Shown here: piece after piece, positions 45,201 through 51,983 of the stretch | How the letters are laid out: each line of letters starts with the position of its first letter | Position numbering within the stretch: the stretch's first letter is position 1 | DNA from: JBAZOY01 sp041648505 | GTDB taxonomy: Bacteria > Desulfobacterota > Syntrophia > Syntrophales > CG2-30-49-12 | DNA: 64,000 nucleotides | NCBI GenBank assembly: GCA_041648505.1 | Contig: JBAZOY010000005.1 | Span: 1 to 64,000, forward strand | Direction of reading: 5' to 3' | Notes under the pieces: generated by a model | What the model was told of the DNA's origin: nothing | The model's input: the letters and a program-made list of their open reading frames with translations, nothing else | The model's database searches: none | Program-made: the position numbers and the translations under genes

Positions 45201-47476
45201 CCGTAGCGGGTGGGATCAAAGGCCAGGTCATCCATAAATCCGCCGCGTCTGGCGTAGATCCTGTCCTTTGCCTGCCGGTTCTCATCATAGTAAAGACGCC
45301 AGTCCCACCGGTGCGAGGGTATTTCGGTAATGGCATCCACCTTGTTCAGAATGTTTTCCCAATAGTCTTGTGTGGTATTTGCCTTGGGCAGCAAGGCGGC
45401 CATGCCTATGATGGCCACATCTACAGGTTTCTGTCCGGAGGCAATTTCAGATGGCGTTACCTGACTGAGGCGCTCGGTCAGAAATGCATTTGCCCCATCA
45501 ATGACCTGGCCATGCAATGTGCGTATGTCGGTCAGCTCCTTGCGAAGGATGGCCACCTGGCCCAGCATATACATGCCTTCATGCTGCAGATAACTGCTGT
45601 CGAATTCCTGCATCTCGCCATTGTCACCCCGTCGGCCCACGCCTTTTGAGGCCAGTCGCAACCTGCCCATGATCAGGTCGTCCAGTATTTCGCGACTCTC
45701 ATCCGCTGGGAGACCATTTGCGCGCAGCTCCAGACGCTTGCGAAGAAATGTCTGTGCAAAGGGGGTATAGGCGCAGCGGCTTGCATGGCCCGGGCCGGTT
45801 TGGAGGCCTATGGTATGTTCGCAATCAATGGCCTCTTGCTGGAAAGACGGGACGATGGCCCCGGACTCCACGATTTCCTTTGTAAAAAGGTAACTGCTGC
45901 CCATGAGGATACCGATCTTTACCGCCCGATTCACGAGCGGGGCAGCAATGATCTGGACCATGGCAGAGGAGACCGCGTCATGAATACCGCCTGCAAACAG
46001 GACCTGGATGTCCGGGCCTGCTGCTTTTCCATTATCCAATTCCGAGAGCAGGCGATCAACCATGGTGCTCCACAGGACAAAGCTGCTGAGGGGGCCGATA
46101 TGTCCGCCACATTCACGGCCCTCAAAGATAAACCGGTGTACACCTTCCTGGAGGAATAACGGGATCAGATTGGCAGTCGGGACATGCAGGAAAGCCAGAA
46201 TGCCGGCCTTTTCCAGTTTGACCACCTGGTCGGGACGGCCGCCGGCAATGATTGCAACGGCCGGCCGATATTTCATTATGGCGCTGAACTGCTCGTCGAG
46301 GAGGCCTTGGGGCGCGAAGCCCAATAAACCGATTCCCCAGGGGTTATCCCCAAGGGCCTGACGGGTCTCCTCCAATAGTTGATTCAGGGCAGGACCGGTC
46401 AGTAAGGCCAATGCAATCACGGGCAGAGCCCCAGCCTGTGACACAGCCCTTGCGAATTCTGCCTTGTCAGAAACCCTGCTCATGGGTCCCTGAACTACAG
46501 GCAGGCGGGTCCCAAAGACCTGGGCCAAGGGGGCATTTTCAGACAAGGGCATTCCTTCAACCGCTTGACGCAAGCTATTATCGATAACCGAATCCATGGC
46601 ACGAAATACTGCGGCCATGCGGCCATATTGCCTGAGCCAGAGACCTGCGAAACAGACATCCTGACCCATGGGCAGCAGGCCATCCTTCGGATTCCGCCAA
46701 TCCACCTTACCCTGTATCAAACTCTTTAAATCCCCGTGTTTTTGGCCGTCACCTTCAGTACAAAATGTCTGGGCCGACCGATAGCCCGGCCGAACCAGCA
46801 CACGAAAGTATACACCCTCCTCACTATCTCCCACGGCAATGGTCTCATGACCCGAGAAATTTTCCAAGACAGGACATAGTGCTTGGGCTAAAGGCGACTC
46901 ATCCAAGAGCAGCACCTGACTATCAAGGACGCCACCCGCTACACCCGTGGCACTACAGGCCGCAGCCACGTATGGTGTAACGCCACCATGCACAAAAAGG
47001 GGCAACCTGGTCTGATCACGCCATTTTTGCAGCAAAATGAAACTGCTGTTTTCGCCGACAAAACCACCGGACTCATTTCCCTTTATGACAAGACCATCAA
47101 CAATCCCATCCAACGGGATCTCGGGCCAATGGGCGGTTATCATCTCAGCTAATACGCGGACACCCTTTTGCCTGAGTCCTGCAATCCACTCCTGGCAGGC
47201 AAGGGCTGTTTTACCATCCAAAATTAGCCAATGCAGTCCCTTTAGGGCATACTTAACCACGCCAACCCGTAGACTATCGTTTACAGAGTCAAGCTTTAAC
47301 CCGTATTCGCCAGCAGCCTTTTGGGAAAGTAAATCGAGCTGGCCGAGAATAAGGTCAGGGTCGGTTTCGAACTCGGCATTCAGGATACCGACACCTCCGG
47401 CACGGCAGGCAGAAATGGCCAGCGTTGCATCACAAAAACCGGCCGGGGTGTATACAAGTTTGTGGAATTTTGTCAT
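39239..47476 (-). CDS. Giant iterative PKS/secondary-lipid synthase: NMO-NMO-KS-AT-ACP-KR-DH
   Basis: 2745 residues. The first ~640 hold two FMN TIM-barrel, NMO/PfaD-like segments with motifs IKGNESGGFVG (about 134) and FEGRECGGHIGP (about 454). KS (about 685-1130): DAACASSLAAIY with Cys 873, EAHGTGTVAGD and KTLIGHTKATAG. AT (about 1260-1560): GHSYGEFPAL, Ser about 1347. One ACP: EADLSIDSIKRVEI, Ser about 1841. KR (about 2130-2400): VVLATGGLRGVT and the Tyr in GQTDYATANE, about 2334. DH (about 2450-2730): LQEHCIDNVPVLP and DPGIVDAAAQM. KR, DH and PfaD-like reductase together allow full reduction of each extension. The organisation is that of PUFA-like secondary-lipid synthases, with the reductase fused at the N-terminus. 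It is the first gene of the run. Confidence 0.92.
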   Translation of the reverse strand: MTKFHKLVYTPAGFCDATLAISACRAGGVGILNAEFETDPDLILGQLDLLSQKAAGEYGLKLDSVNDSLRVGVVKYALKGLHWLILDGKTALACQEWIAGLRQKGVRVLAEMITAHWPEIPLDGIVDGLVIKGNESGGFVGENSSFILLQKWRDQTRLPLFVHGGVTPYVAAACSATGVAGGVLDSQVLLLDESPLAQALCPVLENFSGHETIAVGDSEEGVYFRVLVRPGYRSAQTFCTEGDGQKHGDLKSLIQGKVDWRNPKDGLLPMGQDVCFAGLWLRQYGRMAAVFRAMDSVIDNSLRQAVEGMPLSENAPLAQVFGTRLPVVQGPMSRVSDKAEFARAVSQAGALPVIALALLTGPALNQLLEETRQALGDNPWGIGLLGFAPQGLLDEQFSAIMKYRPAVAIIAGGRPDQVVKLEKAGILAFLHVPTANLIPLFLQEGVHRFIFEGRECGGHIGPLSSFVLWSTMVDRLLSELDNGKAAGPDIQVLFAGGIHDAVSSAMVQIIAAPLVNRAVKIGILMGSSYLFTKEIVESGAIVPSFQQEAIDCEHTIGLQTGPGHASRCAYTPFAQTFLRKRLELRANGLPADESREILDDLIMGRLRLASKGVGRRGDNGEMQEFDSSYLQHEGMYMLGQVAILRKELTDIRTLHGQVIDGANAFLTERLSQVTPSEIASGQKPVDVAIIGMAALLPKANTTQDYWENILNKVDAITEIPSHRWDWRLYYDENRQAKDRIYARRGGFMDDLAFDPTRYGIPPKSIESIDPMQLMALEVARRTLVDAGYDSREFDRERTSVIIGASGGVGDVGIQYGLRAELPRFQGYLPDSVARRLPEWTEDTFPGILPNVVAGRIANRLNLGGVNFTTDAACASSLAAIYQGVTELIAGRSSFVIAGGVDTVQGPFGYMCFSKTQALSPQDRCRTFDASSDGIVISEGIAMVALKRLRDAEQDGDRIYAVIKGVGGSSDGKAKALTAPLPAGQLRAMRRAYDQAGFGPDTVGLFEAHGTGTVAGDTAELESTTTLLKEAGAGHHQAAVGSVKTLIGHTKATAGVAGLIKVTLALHHRVLPPHFGVTTPNPVLMQEDCPLYLTDKPIPWLTVNGHPRRAACSAFGFGGTNFHFALEEYTGEYRPWMRSAVIQRWPAELLLWADNDRNGLVAQLVHIQQGLEKSSSIELRDLACTLVRNWRPARETIAIVATGLDDLTHKIGAALKYLKGEDSALIPGVYHGDHAGPAPKVAVLFSGQGSQYTHMLQELALNFPILAETLSEADERLRADFSERFGKGARLSHFIFPTDIYSEQAKDDATKAMTSTDVAQPALGAVEAGLWRLMHTLGLEIHMLAGHSYGEFPALFAGGFYDFDVLISLSAARGRFIVDAAKAAAAELGTMAAVQASREDVEKAISDIKDVIVANHNAPKQSIISGSTSGVKEAVARISQVGITMCRLPVAAAFHSRFIEPAQAALADLIGKTVWKPGNGIPVYSNTTGEPHAKDIQQIRQTMANHLTRPVEFLAQVEAMYRDGARVFLELGPKAVLTGLIGQILEGRPHQAVAIDGHHGGGIADMLNAIGQLVCAGVKLDVIGLFKGRDCIHGDLADLARLHRVKPVPRHAWLLNGSGARRYTEPVRQIGVRIDATDIHSTNRPQNETPPSSPSQNHAQNNSIVTDRLTSRKQQEDELQMGVHRQAPNAGNSAVMAEYFDTMRQFLKMQERIMSTYMGGSMGREADGSLLQRSTRPQEGKPENVVPFHGPTLQPPKWAVQAEAPRPAEALRVSHGPGETAPKISQPEKVATVTSPANEPEKTIDRDKMTAILLSIVEERTGYPRDMVGLDQNLEADLSIDSIKRVEIVGALLNALPQRYKQALGEDIGTLNTQSTLNGMLDLLARLSGEGGTSLPFDQAGMDKMTDESGHPSRHVIRPKPESIDELGLKRLGKGHFIITQDKLGVAESLSLLLRNRDCTVTIVDRGLLKDENALNRWCASAETDSAAIAGLVHMAQLGADRLQTDAALDDWRHQLQVNEKSFFILLHHLYPRLKEDAHILSASALGGFFHREGDTGAGLALQAGFVGLLKSLHEESPGFKLKAVDVDQDQQADSIATALLGEMALCGGRLEVGYPAGVRTIFQTIPESLAPEEERPDEIRDMVVLATGGLRGVTAEVLRELAIPGNTFLLTGRSPLPDPEPEELQPLTTFSALQQHFVSEVRNGRLQMTLADIKCKIQSILSAREMRLNLADFRKRGATVEYYPVDVTHEDGMHQLLDRIYDQYGKIDGVIHGAGVIEDKLLPDKTSDSWSRVVETKVMGLLLLQKYLRPDRLRFFTVFSSVAGRYGNSGQTDYATANELMNRLCCQLSNHWGNLVNVKAFCWGPWGRTKFGAGMVTGDTEAKFAQKGIKLVSAELGRRVFREELTGPDRTHIEIVCGEGPWEQHENSVGQIERGLQPIENHVLPPLLDHATLTTLPKGEHVMTLCLGNSHAYLQEHCIDNVPVLPAAVALEMMAEAAAHLWPGWVVVEARDCRLLKGIEIKNPDQEYRLVIDPPTYGSSDGFEVNAAIQSEQDNGAYRIHYRSVLRLEHQFPGGFKQIPRLHTEKKLSVTKAYNEWLFHGPRFQVMEKIYGLSHSGAKSLVKTTLPTRWMETAEPNQKWVFDPGIVDAAAQMAILWARTFRDETPLPTRFGRVNRYSETMPEALYMDFEKITPEEDHLIRANVYFSDSQDNVVLSVEDMECVSSAELNRIAGRGKTPTLSAKKG

Positions 47477-47707
47477 TGTCTGGTTATAGTCCCTTCGAGA
47501 CCTTTGAATTTTCCAAAATTTGTCCAGGGTTCACTTACATGCCCGATTTTTCAAAAAATAAGGCATGATGCTAAAATATCACAAACAATTGTTGATCAAA
47601 GGACAACCCCAGGAACTTCTTGAAAGAAATCCGGTCATTTTTACCTGAGTCACTCACAGTTTTTTGGGAGATACCAAATTCTATCTTCGGTCATCCCCGT
47701 CTCATAA
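47477..47707. other. Gap upstream of the PKS run
   Basis: With the next two entries this forms a ~590-bp region between the PKS start and tRNA-Leu. I see no convincing -35/-10 pair for the PKS operon at good spacing. A purine-rich AAGGGA lies about 14 nt before the PKS ATG. Confidence 0.35.
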
Positions 47708-47872
47708 ATACAGGGGTATGGTAAATTATGGGTAGTTGTGCAAAGCTCTCATTTCATCAATACGGTTGGTCAATTTGGTAACGAGAAAAGGATTGCGGCA
47801 TACGTGAAGAAACAGGGACTGGAAAAGGATTACAAGAAATTGCATAGTCAACAACTCGAGTTATTTGGTTAG
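47708..47872 (+). pseudogene. C-terminal tail of an unidentified ORF
   Basis: A 54-codon open stretch (stop upstream at 47705) reading GNEKRIAAYVKKQGLEKDY and KLHSQQLELFG before its stop. The composition and the immediate terminator-like hairpin suggest the end of a real gene whose 5' part is gone. I suspect a mobile-element protein but cannot name the family. Confidence 0.35.
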
Positions 47873-47874
47873 GA

Positions 47875-47909
47875 TACCCCGCAGCTTGCTGCGGGGTAGT
47901 TCATTTTTG
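47875..47909 (+). terminator. Hairpin with 11-bp perfect arms followed by a T-run
   Basis: TACCCCGCAGC and GCTGCGGGGTA flank a two-base centre (47875-47898), and a TTTTT run follows within 11 nt. It begins 3 bp after the stop of the ORF tail on the + strand, as a terminator would. Such near-perfect GC palindromes can also be repeated extragenic elements. Confidence 0.5.
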
Positions 47910-48064
47910 ACGATCTTGCAAAAAGTTTCAACAACCCTGTCACTCTTACACAGCAAGAACTCTTTGTTCTGCAGTATGCCGAAAAGACAAACTTCCTCTT
48001 TTTTAGAGGAACAGGCGTCATAAGTAGAATATGTTCTAATGCGGTAATGTCAAGGTAATAAAAT

Positions 48065-48151
48065 TGGTGCCGAAGCCGGGACTTGAACCCGGACGGGCGT
48101 AGCCCACTACCCCCTCAAGATAGCGTGTCTACCATATTCCACCACTTCGGC
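48065..48151 (-). tRNA. tRNA-Leu (anticodon GAG)
   Basis: The - strand folds as a class II tRNA. The acceptor stem is GCCGAAG/CTTCGGC, the D arm is TGGTGGAATATGGTAGACAC, and the anticodon loop CTTGAGG gives anticodon GAG. There is a long variable arm, and the T arm carries GGTTCAAGTCC. Discriminator A and CCA are encoded (48065-48068). It lies downstream of secG and may be co-transcribed with it. Confidence 0.95.
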
Positions 48152-48229
48152 AAATAGTTTTTCAAAAAGCAACACCACCACCCTCTTAGACAGCCTCCCT
48201 TGTTTTGAAACCTTTACGAAAGTTTCCCT

Positions 48230-48601
48230 TTAAGGGTGTGTTCCTGCCTTCGTTTTTTGTTCTGGAGTTGCTGCTGATTTTTCTGTACCCGTAGGAATGG
48301 CTTGGTTTGCTGCCTTTGTCTGCGGTACCGTTTTTTCAACCGCTGGTCGAGAGTGGCTATCCATCAATGATGTTCCTTTATGGATAGCATATGACAGGAA
48401 AAGAGATGTCAACATAAAGACTGTAGCCACCACTGTAGTCATTTTCCCGAGAAATGTTCCTGGACCACTGCTCCCAAAAATAGTTTGACTTGACCCACCA
48501 AAAGCCGCTCCCATATCCGCACCCTTACCAGCCTGAAGGAGAACGACAAAAATCAGCATAAAACAAACAACAATATGCAAGACAGTAACGAGAATTTGCA
48601 T
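48230..48601 (-). CDS. secG: Preprotein translocase subunit SecG
   Basis: Small inner-membrane subunit of the SecYEG channel. It has 123 residues with two membrane helices: TVLHIVVCFMLIFVVLLQ and TTVVATVFMLTSLFLSYAI. Between them is the diagnostic loop QAGKGADMGAAFGG and SSQTIFG. The C-terminal ~40 residues are polar and Ala/Lys-rich. It follows tpiA by 28 bp in the gapA-tpiA-secG order common in bacteria. Confidence 0.95.
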   Translation of the reverse strand: MQILVTVLHIVVCFMLIFVVLLQAGKGADMGAAFGGSSQTIFGSSGPGTFLGKMTTVVATVFMLTSLFLSYAIHKGTSLMDSHSRPAVEKTVPQTKAANQAIPTGTEKSAATPEQKTKAGTHP

Positions 48602-48629
48602 GTTAACATACCCTTCTAAGAGATTTCAT

Positions 48630-49388
48630 TTAAGATCTTACTACCCTAATAAACGATTCCACATCCAGGCTCGCTCCTCCTACCAAAGTACCATTTATGT
48701 CCCGCTGAGCCATCAGAGCAGATATATTATCCGGATTAACGCTTCCCCCATAGATGATGGTTAGATTACTGGAGATATCTTGCCCATGGTTTTTCCCCAT
48801 CACTTGGCGAATAAATGCATGCACCTCCCCGGCTTGCTCCGGTGTTGCCGTTTTACCGGTACCGATAGCCCAGACCGGTTCATAGGCAACTATAATATTT
48901 CTTATATCATCAACAGTAAAACTGTTCAATCCTTCTTTAATTTGTCTTTCTATAACGGCAGACGTCCTTCCCTCTTCTCGTTCATCGAGGGTTTCTCCAA
49001 TGCAGAGTATTGGTCTCAGGCCGAATTTCAGAGCAGTTCTGAGTTTTTTATTAATTACCTCGTCTTTTTCGCCAAACAGGGTACGGCGTTCGGAATGGCC
49101 TACGATGACATATTCACAACCAGCATCAACCAGCATCGGGGCGGATACCTCCCCTGTATAGGCCCCCTCTCCCCTAATATTTTCGTGGAGGTTCTGGGCG
49201 CAGAGTTGAATCTCTGAACCCTTCAGCGCCTCCGCTACAGCATAAAGAGCTGTAAAGGATGGGGCAATGGCTACGTCCCTGTCAAGAGGTCCGGTAAGTT
49301 TCTTTCTCAGCCGAGATGCGAGATCAACTGCCTCCCGGATTGTTTTATGCATCTTCCAGTTACCTGCTATAAATGGCCTGCTCGTCAT
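48630..49388 (-). CDS. tpiA: Triosephosphate isomerase
   Basis: Interconverts glyceraldehyde-3-phosphate and dihydroxyacetone phosphate. The N-terminal RPFIAGNWKMHK (Lys), VIVGHSERR (His) and AYEPVWAIGTG (catalytic Glu) are all present, as is the C-terminal YGGSVNPDN phosphate loop. The frame opens at 49478, but the ATG at 49388 gives the normal 252 residues and begins directly before the conserved N-terminus. No strong ribosome binding site is seen there. Confidence 0.96.
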   Translation of the reverse strand: MTSRPFIAGNWKMHKTIREAVDLASRLRKKLTGPLDRDVAIAPSFTALYAVAEALKGSEIQLCAQNLHENIRGEGAYTGEVSAPMLVDAGCEYVIVGHSERRTLFGEKDEVINKKLRTALKFGLRPILCIGETLDEREEGRTSAVIERQIKEGLNSFTVDDIRNIIVAYEPVWAIGTGKTATPEQAGEVHAFIRQVMGKNHGQDISSNLTIIYGGSVNPDNISALMAQRDINGTLVGGASLDVESFIRVVRS

Positions 49389-49492
49389 TGTGTACCAAAA
49401 ATCGATAAAAATAAAAGGCTGAGAAGTCCCAAAGGTTTTTAAAAGTCTTACGTACAAAACCTCTATACCATAAATCAACTTTCAGTGTTTCA

Positions 49493-50500
49493 TCAAAGTC
49501 TCTTCCCCATGTACAGGGCAAGATCCCTCATTCTGCATGCATAACCGCTTTCGTTATCATACCATGCAAATACCTTGATAAAATTTCCCCCAATCACTTT
49601 GGTCAGGGGGGCATCTACAATAGATGAGAAAGAACTGCTCGTAAAATCTATGGAAACTAATTCCTCTTCGGAGAAAGCCATAATGTCCTTTAGCTTGCCC
49701 TCAGACGCCGTCTTCAAGGCGCCGTTGATCTCGCCGACAGTAACCTGACGCCCAACCTCTACCGTCAGATCTACCAGAGAGACATTGGGTGTCGGAACCC
49801 TCAGGGCAAGTCCGTCAAGTTTTCCCTTTAAAGCAGGAATCACTTCGGCAACCGCAATAGCTGCTCCTGTAGATGTGGGAACAATAGACATGGCTGCTGC
49901 CCGGGACCTTCTCAAGTCTTTATGGGAACCATCGAGAAGTCTCTGATCCATCGTGTAGGAGTGTATCGTTGTCATGAGTCCCCTGATAATAGTAAATTCG
50001 TCATTGATGACTTTGGCTACGGGGGCAAGACAGTTTGTAGTACACGATGCATTGGATACAATGTGATGCCTGCCCGGGTCATAGGTTTCTTCGTTGACTC
50101 CCATTACAAAGGTACCGTCAATTCCTTTCCCGGGGGCGGAGAGGATTATCTTTTTAGCCCCGGCGGTAAGATGTCCTGAAACCTCATCTTTCTTTCTGAA
50201 TTTACCCGTTGATTCGAGGACGATATCAACGCCCAACTTACCCCATGGTAGATCGGTGAGATTCGTGGTGACGTTTGTTACCTGGATTTTTTTCCCGTCC
50301 ACAACGAGAGCATCTTCCTCTGTAACAACAGAGGCCTTAATTTTCCCATGAACCGAATCGTATTTTAGAAGATGAGCAAGAATGTTTGGTTTGGCCCTTG
50401 AATTAACGGCGACAATGTCAATATCTTTACAACCAAGGCATGCCCTGATGAGATACCTGCCGATCCTGCCAAAGCCATTTATTGCTACTTTAACAGCCAT
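49493..50500 (-). CDS. gapA: Glyceraldehyde-3-phosphate dehydrogenase, type I
   Basis: Glycolytic/gluconeogenic NAD(P)-dependent dehydrogenase of 335 residues. The Rossmann start is INGFGRIGRYLIRA, the active Cys is in SNASCTTNCLAPV and the C-terminal signature is WYDNESGYACRMRDL. AAAGGAGGTGAATC lies right before ATG, a strong ribosome binding site. A ~175-nt leader with a promoter, an inverted repeat and a hairpin precedes it. Confidence 0.97.
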   Translation of the reverse strand: MAVKVAINGFGRIGRYLIRACLGCKDIDIVAVNSRAKPNILAHLLKYDSVHGKIKASVVTEEDALVVDGKKIQVTNVTTNLTDLPWGKLGVDIVLESTGKFRKKDEVSGHLTAGAKKIILSAPGKGIDGTFVMGVNEETYDPGRHHIVSNASCTTNCLAPVAKVINDEFTIIRGLMTTIHSYTMDQRLLDGSHKDLRRSRAAAMSIVPTSTGAAIAVAEVIPALKGKLDGLALRVPTPNVSLVDLTVEVGRQVTVGEINGALKTASEGKLKDIMAFSEEELVSIDFTSSSFSSIVDAPLTKVIGGNFIKVFAWYDNESGYACRMRDLALYMGKRL

Positions 50501-50610
50501 GATTCACCTCCTTTAAAATCTTAAATGAGAACTTTGAAATTTGTGTTCACAGGCACTGACAATCTTTAATTCGCGCCTTCTGAATTCCATTGCCACCATT
50601 TTGTGAAGAA

Positions 50611-50639
50611 GCGGCTCTCATCTGCTCTTACTGAGCCGC
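50611..50639 (-). promoter_or_regulatory. Hairpin in the gapA leader
   Basis: Perfect 7-bp arms GCGGCTC and GAGCCGC enclose a 15-nt loop, about 110-140 nt before the gapA start codon and inside the predicted leader. There is no T-run, so it is more likely an mRNA stability or regulatory element than a terminator. Confidence 0.4.
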
Positions 50640-50653
50640 AGGAAAATTGAACA

Positions 50654-50674
50654 TGGTCGACTATAAGTCGATCA
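50654..50674. promoter_or_regulatory. Inverted repeat at the gapA transcription start (candidate operator)
   Basis: TGGTCGAC and GTCGATCA (7 of 8 positions pair) flank TATAA. The repeat covers about +1 to +21 of the predicted gapA transcript, a typical repressor position. The cognate regulator is not in the window. Confidence 0.4.
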
Positions 50675-50681
50675 ATTAAGT

Positions 50682-50710
50682 ATGATATCCATACTGCTTA
50701 TTTTAGTCAA
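50682..50710 (-). promoter_or_regulatory. Sigma-70-type promoter for gapA-tpiA-secG-tRNA-Leu
   Basis: On the - strand, -35 TTGACT (50705-50710), a 17-nt spacer and -10 TATCAT (50682-50687). The predicted start is about 50675, directly at the inverted repeat. Confidence 0.55.
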
Positions 50711-50804
50711 CTATTTTTTCCGAATATTTTGTCTAAATCGTTTACATAACGGTAGCCTTTAAGTTGTTTAATAAACAGGAATTAATGGGCCAGGAAAGAT
50801 GATC

Positions 50805-51455
50805 CTACCTGTTTCGGGTAACACCCACCCTGTCGCAGTAGACTGTCACAGGACAACTGCTGCAGAACGGTGAGATAGGACGGCAAATGTTCCTGCCGAA
50901 AGTTACCATCAAGGTGTTATATATGGACCAGTACTCGGGGGGCAGTTTCTTCCTTAGGGCATACTCAGTTTGTTCAGGGGTCTTAGTTTTTACATAACCG
51001 AGGCGGTTTGAAATGCGGTGAACATGGGTATCAACACATATCCCTTCTTTCCCGTATCCCAGTGAAACAACGAGGTTGGCTGTTTTTCTCCCCACGCCTT
51101 TGAGAGTGAGCAATTCGTCAATAGTATCAGGAACGTGCCCGTTGAAGCGGTCAATCACCTCCCCGCAGGTGAGGAGAATTGTCTTCGCCTTGTTTCTATA
51201 AAAACCAACAGGATAAATCGCCCTGATAATCTCTTCCTCGGAAATTTTCAACATCTCTTCCGGAGTGGAGGCGAGGGCGAAAAGCCTCTCCGTGGCCGTT
51301 GCGGTTACTTCATCCTTGGTTCTCAGGCTTAGGATAGTAGAGATAAGGATCGTGAAAGGTCCCCTCTGTTCCTTTGCCAGATAAGAAACAACGGGAAGTT
51401 CCCGCATGGTTTTCTTAAGTAGGCCGATAACATCCTTGATCTTCTGGTCGTTCAT
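50805..51455 (-). CDS. nth: Endonuclease III
   Basis: Base-excision repair DNA glycosylase/AP lyase of 216 residues. The helix-hairpin-helix LLTLKGVGRKTANLV carries the catalytic Lys in KGVGRKT and VDTHVHRISNRLG carries the catalytic Asp. The C-terminal iron-sulfur cluster loop CRPISPFCSSCPVTVYC has the Cys spacing 6-2-5. It stands alone between gapA and transposase debris. Confidence 0.95.
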   Translation of the reverse strand: MNDQKIKDVIGLLKKTMRELPVVSYLAKEQRGPFTILISTILSLRTKDEVTATATERLFALASTPEEMLKISEEEIIRAIYPVGFYRNKAKTILLTCGEVIDRFNGHVPDTIDELLTLKGVGRKTANLVVSLGYGKEGICVDTHVHRISNRLGYVKTKTPEQTEYALRKKLPPEYWSIYNTLMVTFGRNICRPISPFCSSCPVTVYCDRVGVTRNR

Positions 51456-51605
51456 TGATTTGTATCAACCAAAGGGAGCGATAATCTGCTTGAAGTATTG
51501 TCTTTCTGTATACAGTCTTACGATTCTCAATTCAAGTCATTACTGTACGGCCTGTTGCCCAAATGTTAATTTTTTACCGTTGCGACATTTTTTATCTTAG
51601 GTCTG

Positions 51606-51880
51606 TCAAGTTCTTTGAAAATAACATTCATAATTGCCCCGATATATCAAAAACAGGTTATTTACCACGGAAACCGGAAGAGAAAATGCCTTGATTGAAG
51701 TAGTTCTTGCTGTTGAGGCTCTTGCTGCAATGCTTTCCTTCGGCATGAGGGTTTTCTTTACCAATACCTGGATGTTCTGTATTGCACAGGTAAGATACTC
51801 TTGAATCCGCATTCGCGCCAGAGACCCCGCCACCGTGCCCGGTCAAATCCGTACCGTGTGGCCCTGGCAAAGGACCGTTC
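51606..51880 (-). pseudogene. Transposase C-terminal fragment (IS1182/IS5-like DDE), frameshifted
   Basis: From about 51880 the - strand reads MERSFARATRYGFDRARWRGLWRE, then changes frame into RIQEYLTCAIQNIQVLVKK (to about 51740). This is the usual C-terminal end of DDE transposases of the IS1182-like group. No upstream part or inverted repeats remain. It sits between nth and the metal transporter and is not functional. The remaining ~400 bp of this gap (51456-51962) hold only the promoter noted below. Confidence 0.6.
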
Positions 51881-51922
51881 CATAGGGTGTTGCCTGATTT
51901 TTATGTCCCCCTAAAAAAGAGT

Positions 51923-51951
51923 TTGCAGATGAGTTCTATTTTACGTAGAAT
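51923..51951 (+). promoter_or_regulatory. Possible promoter of the metal ABC transporter
   Basis: TTGCAG (51923-51928), 17-nt spacer, TAGAAT (51946-51951), about 30 nt before the substrate-binding-protein start. Matches are moderate. Confidence 0.35.
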
Positions 51952-51983
51952 AACCGATCATTATGAGGAGAGCGAAGTGTAAC

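Noticed and set aside
34442..47476. Modular type I PKS or NRPS assembly line
   Set aside because: Each protein has one KS and one AT, there is no condensation/adenylation domain, and the NMO-like and hotdog DH domains point to an iterative secondary-lipid synthase.
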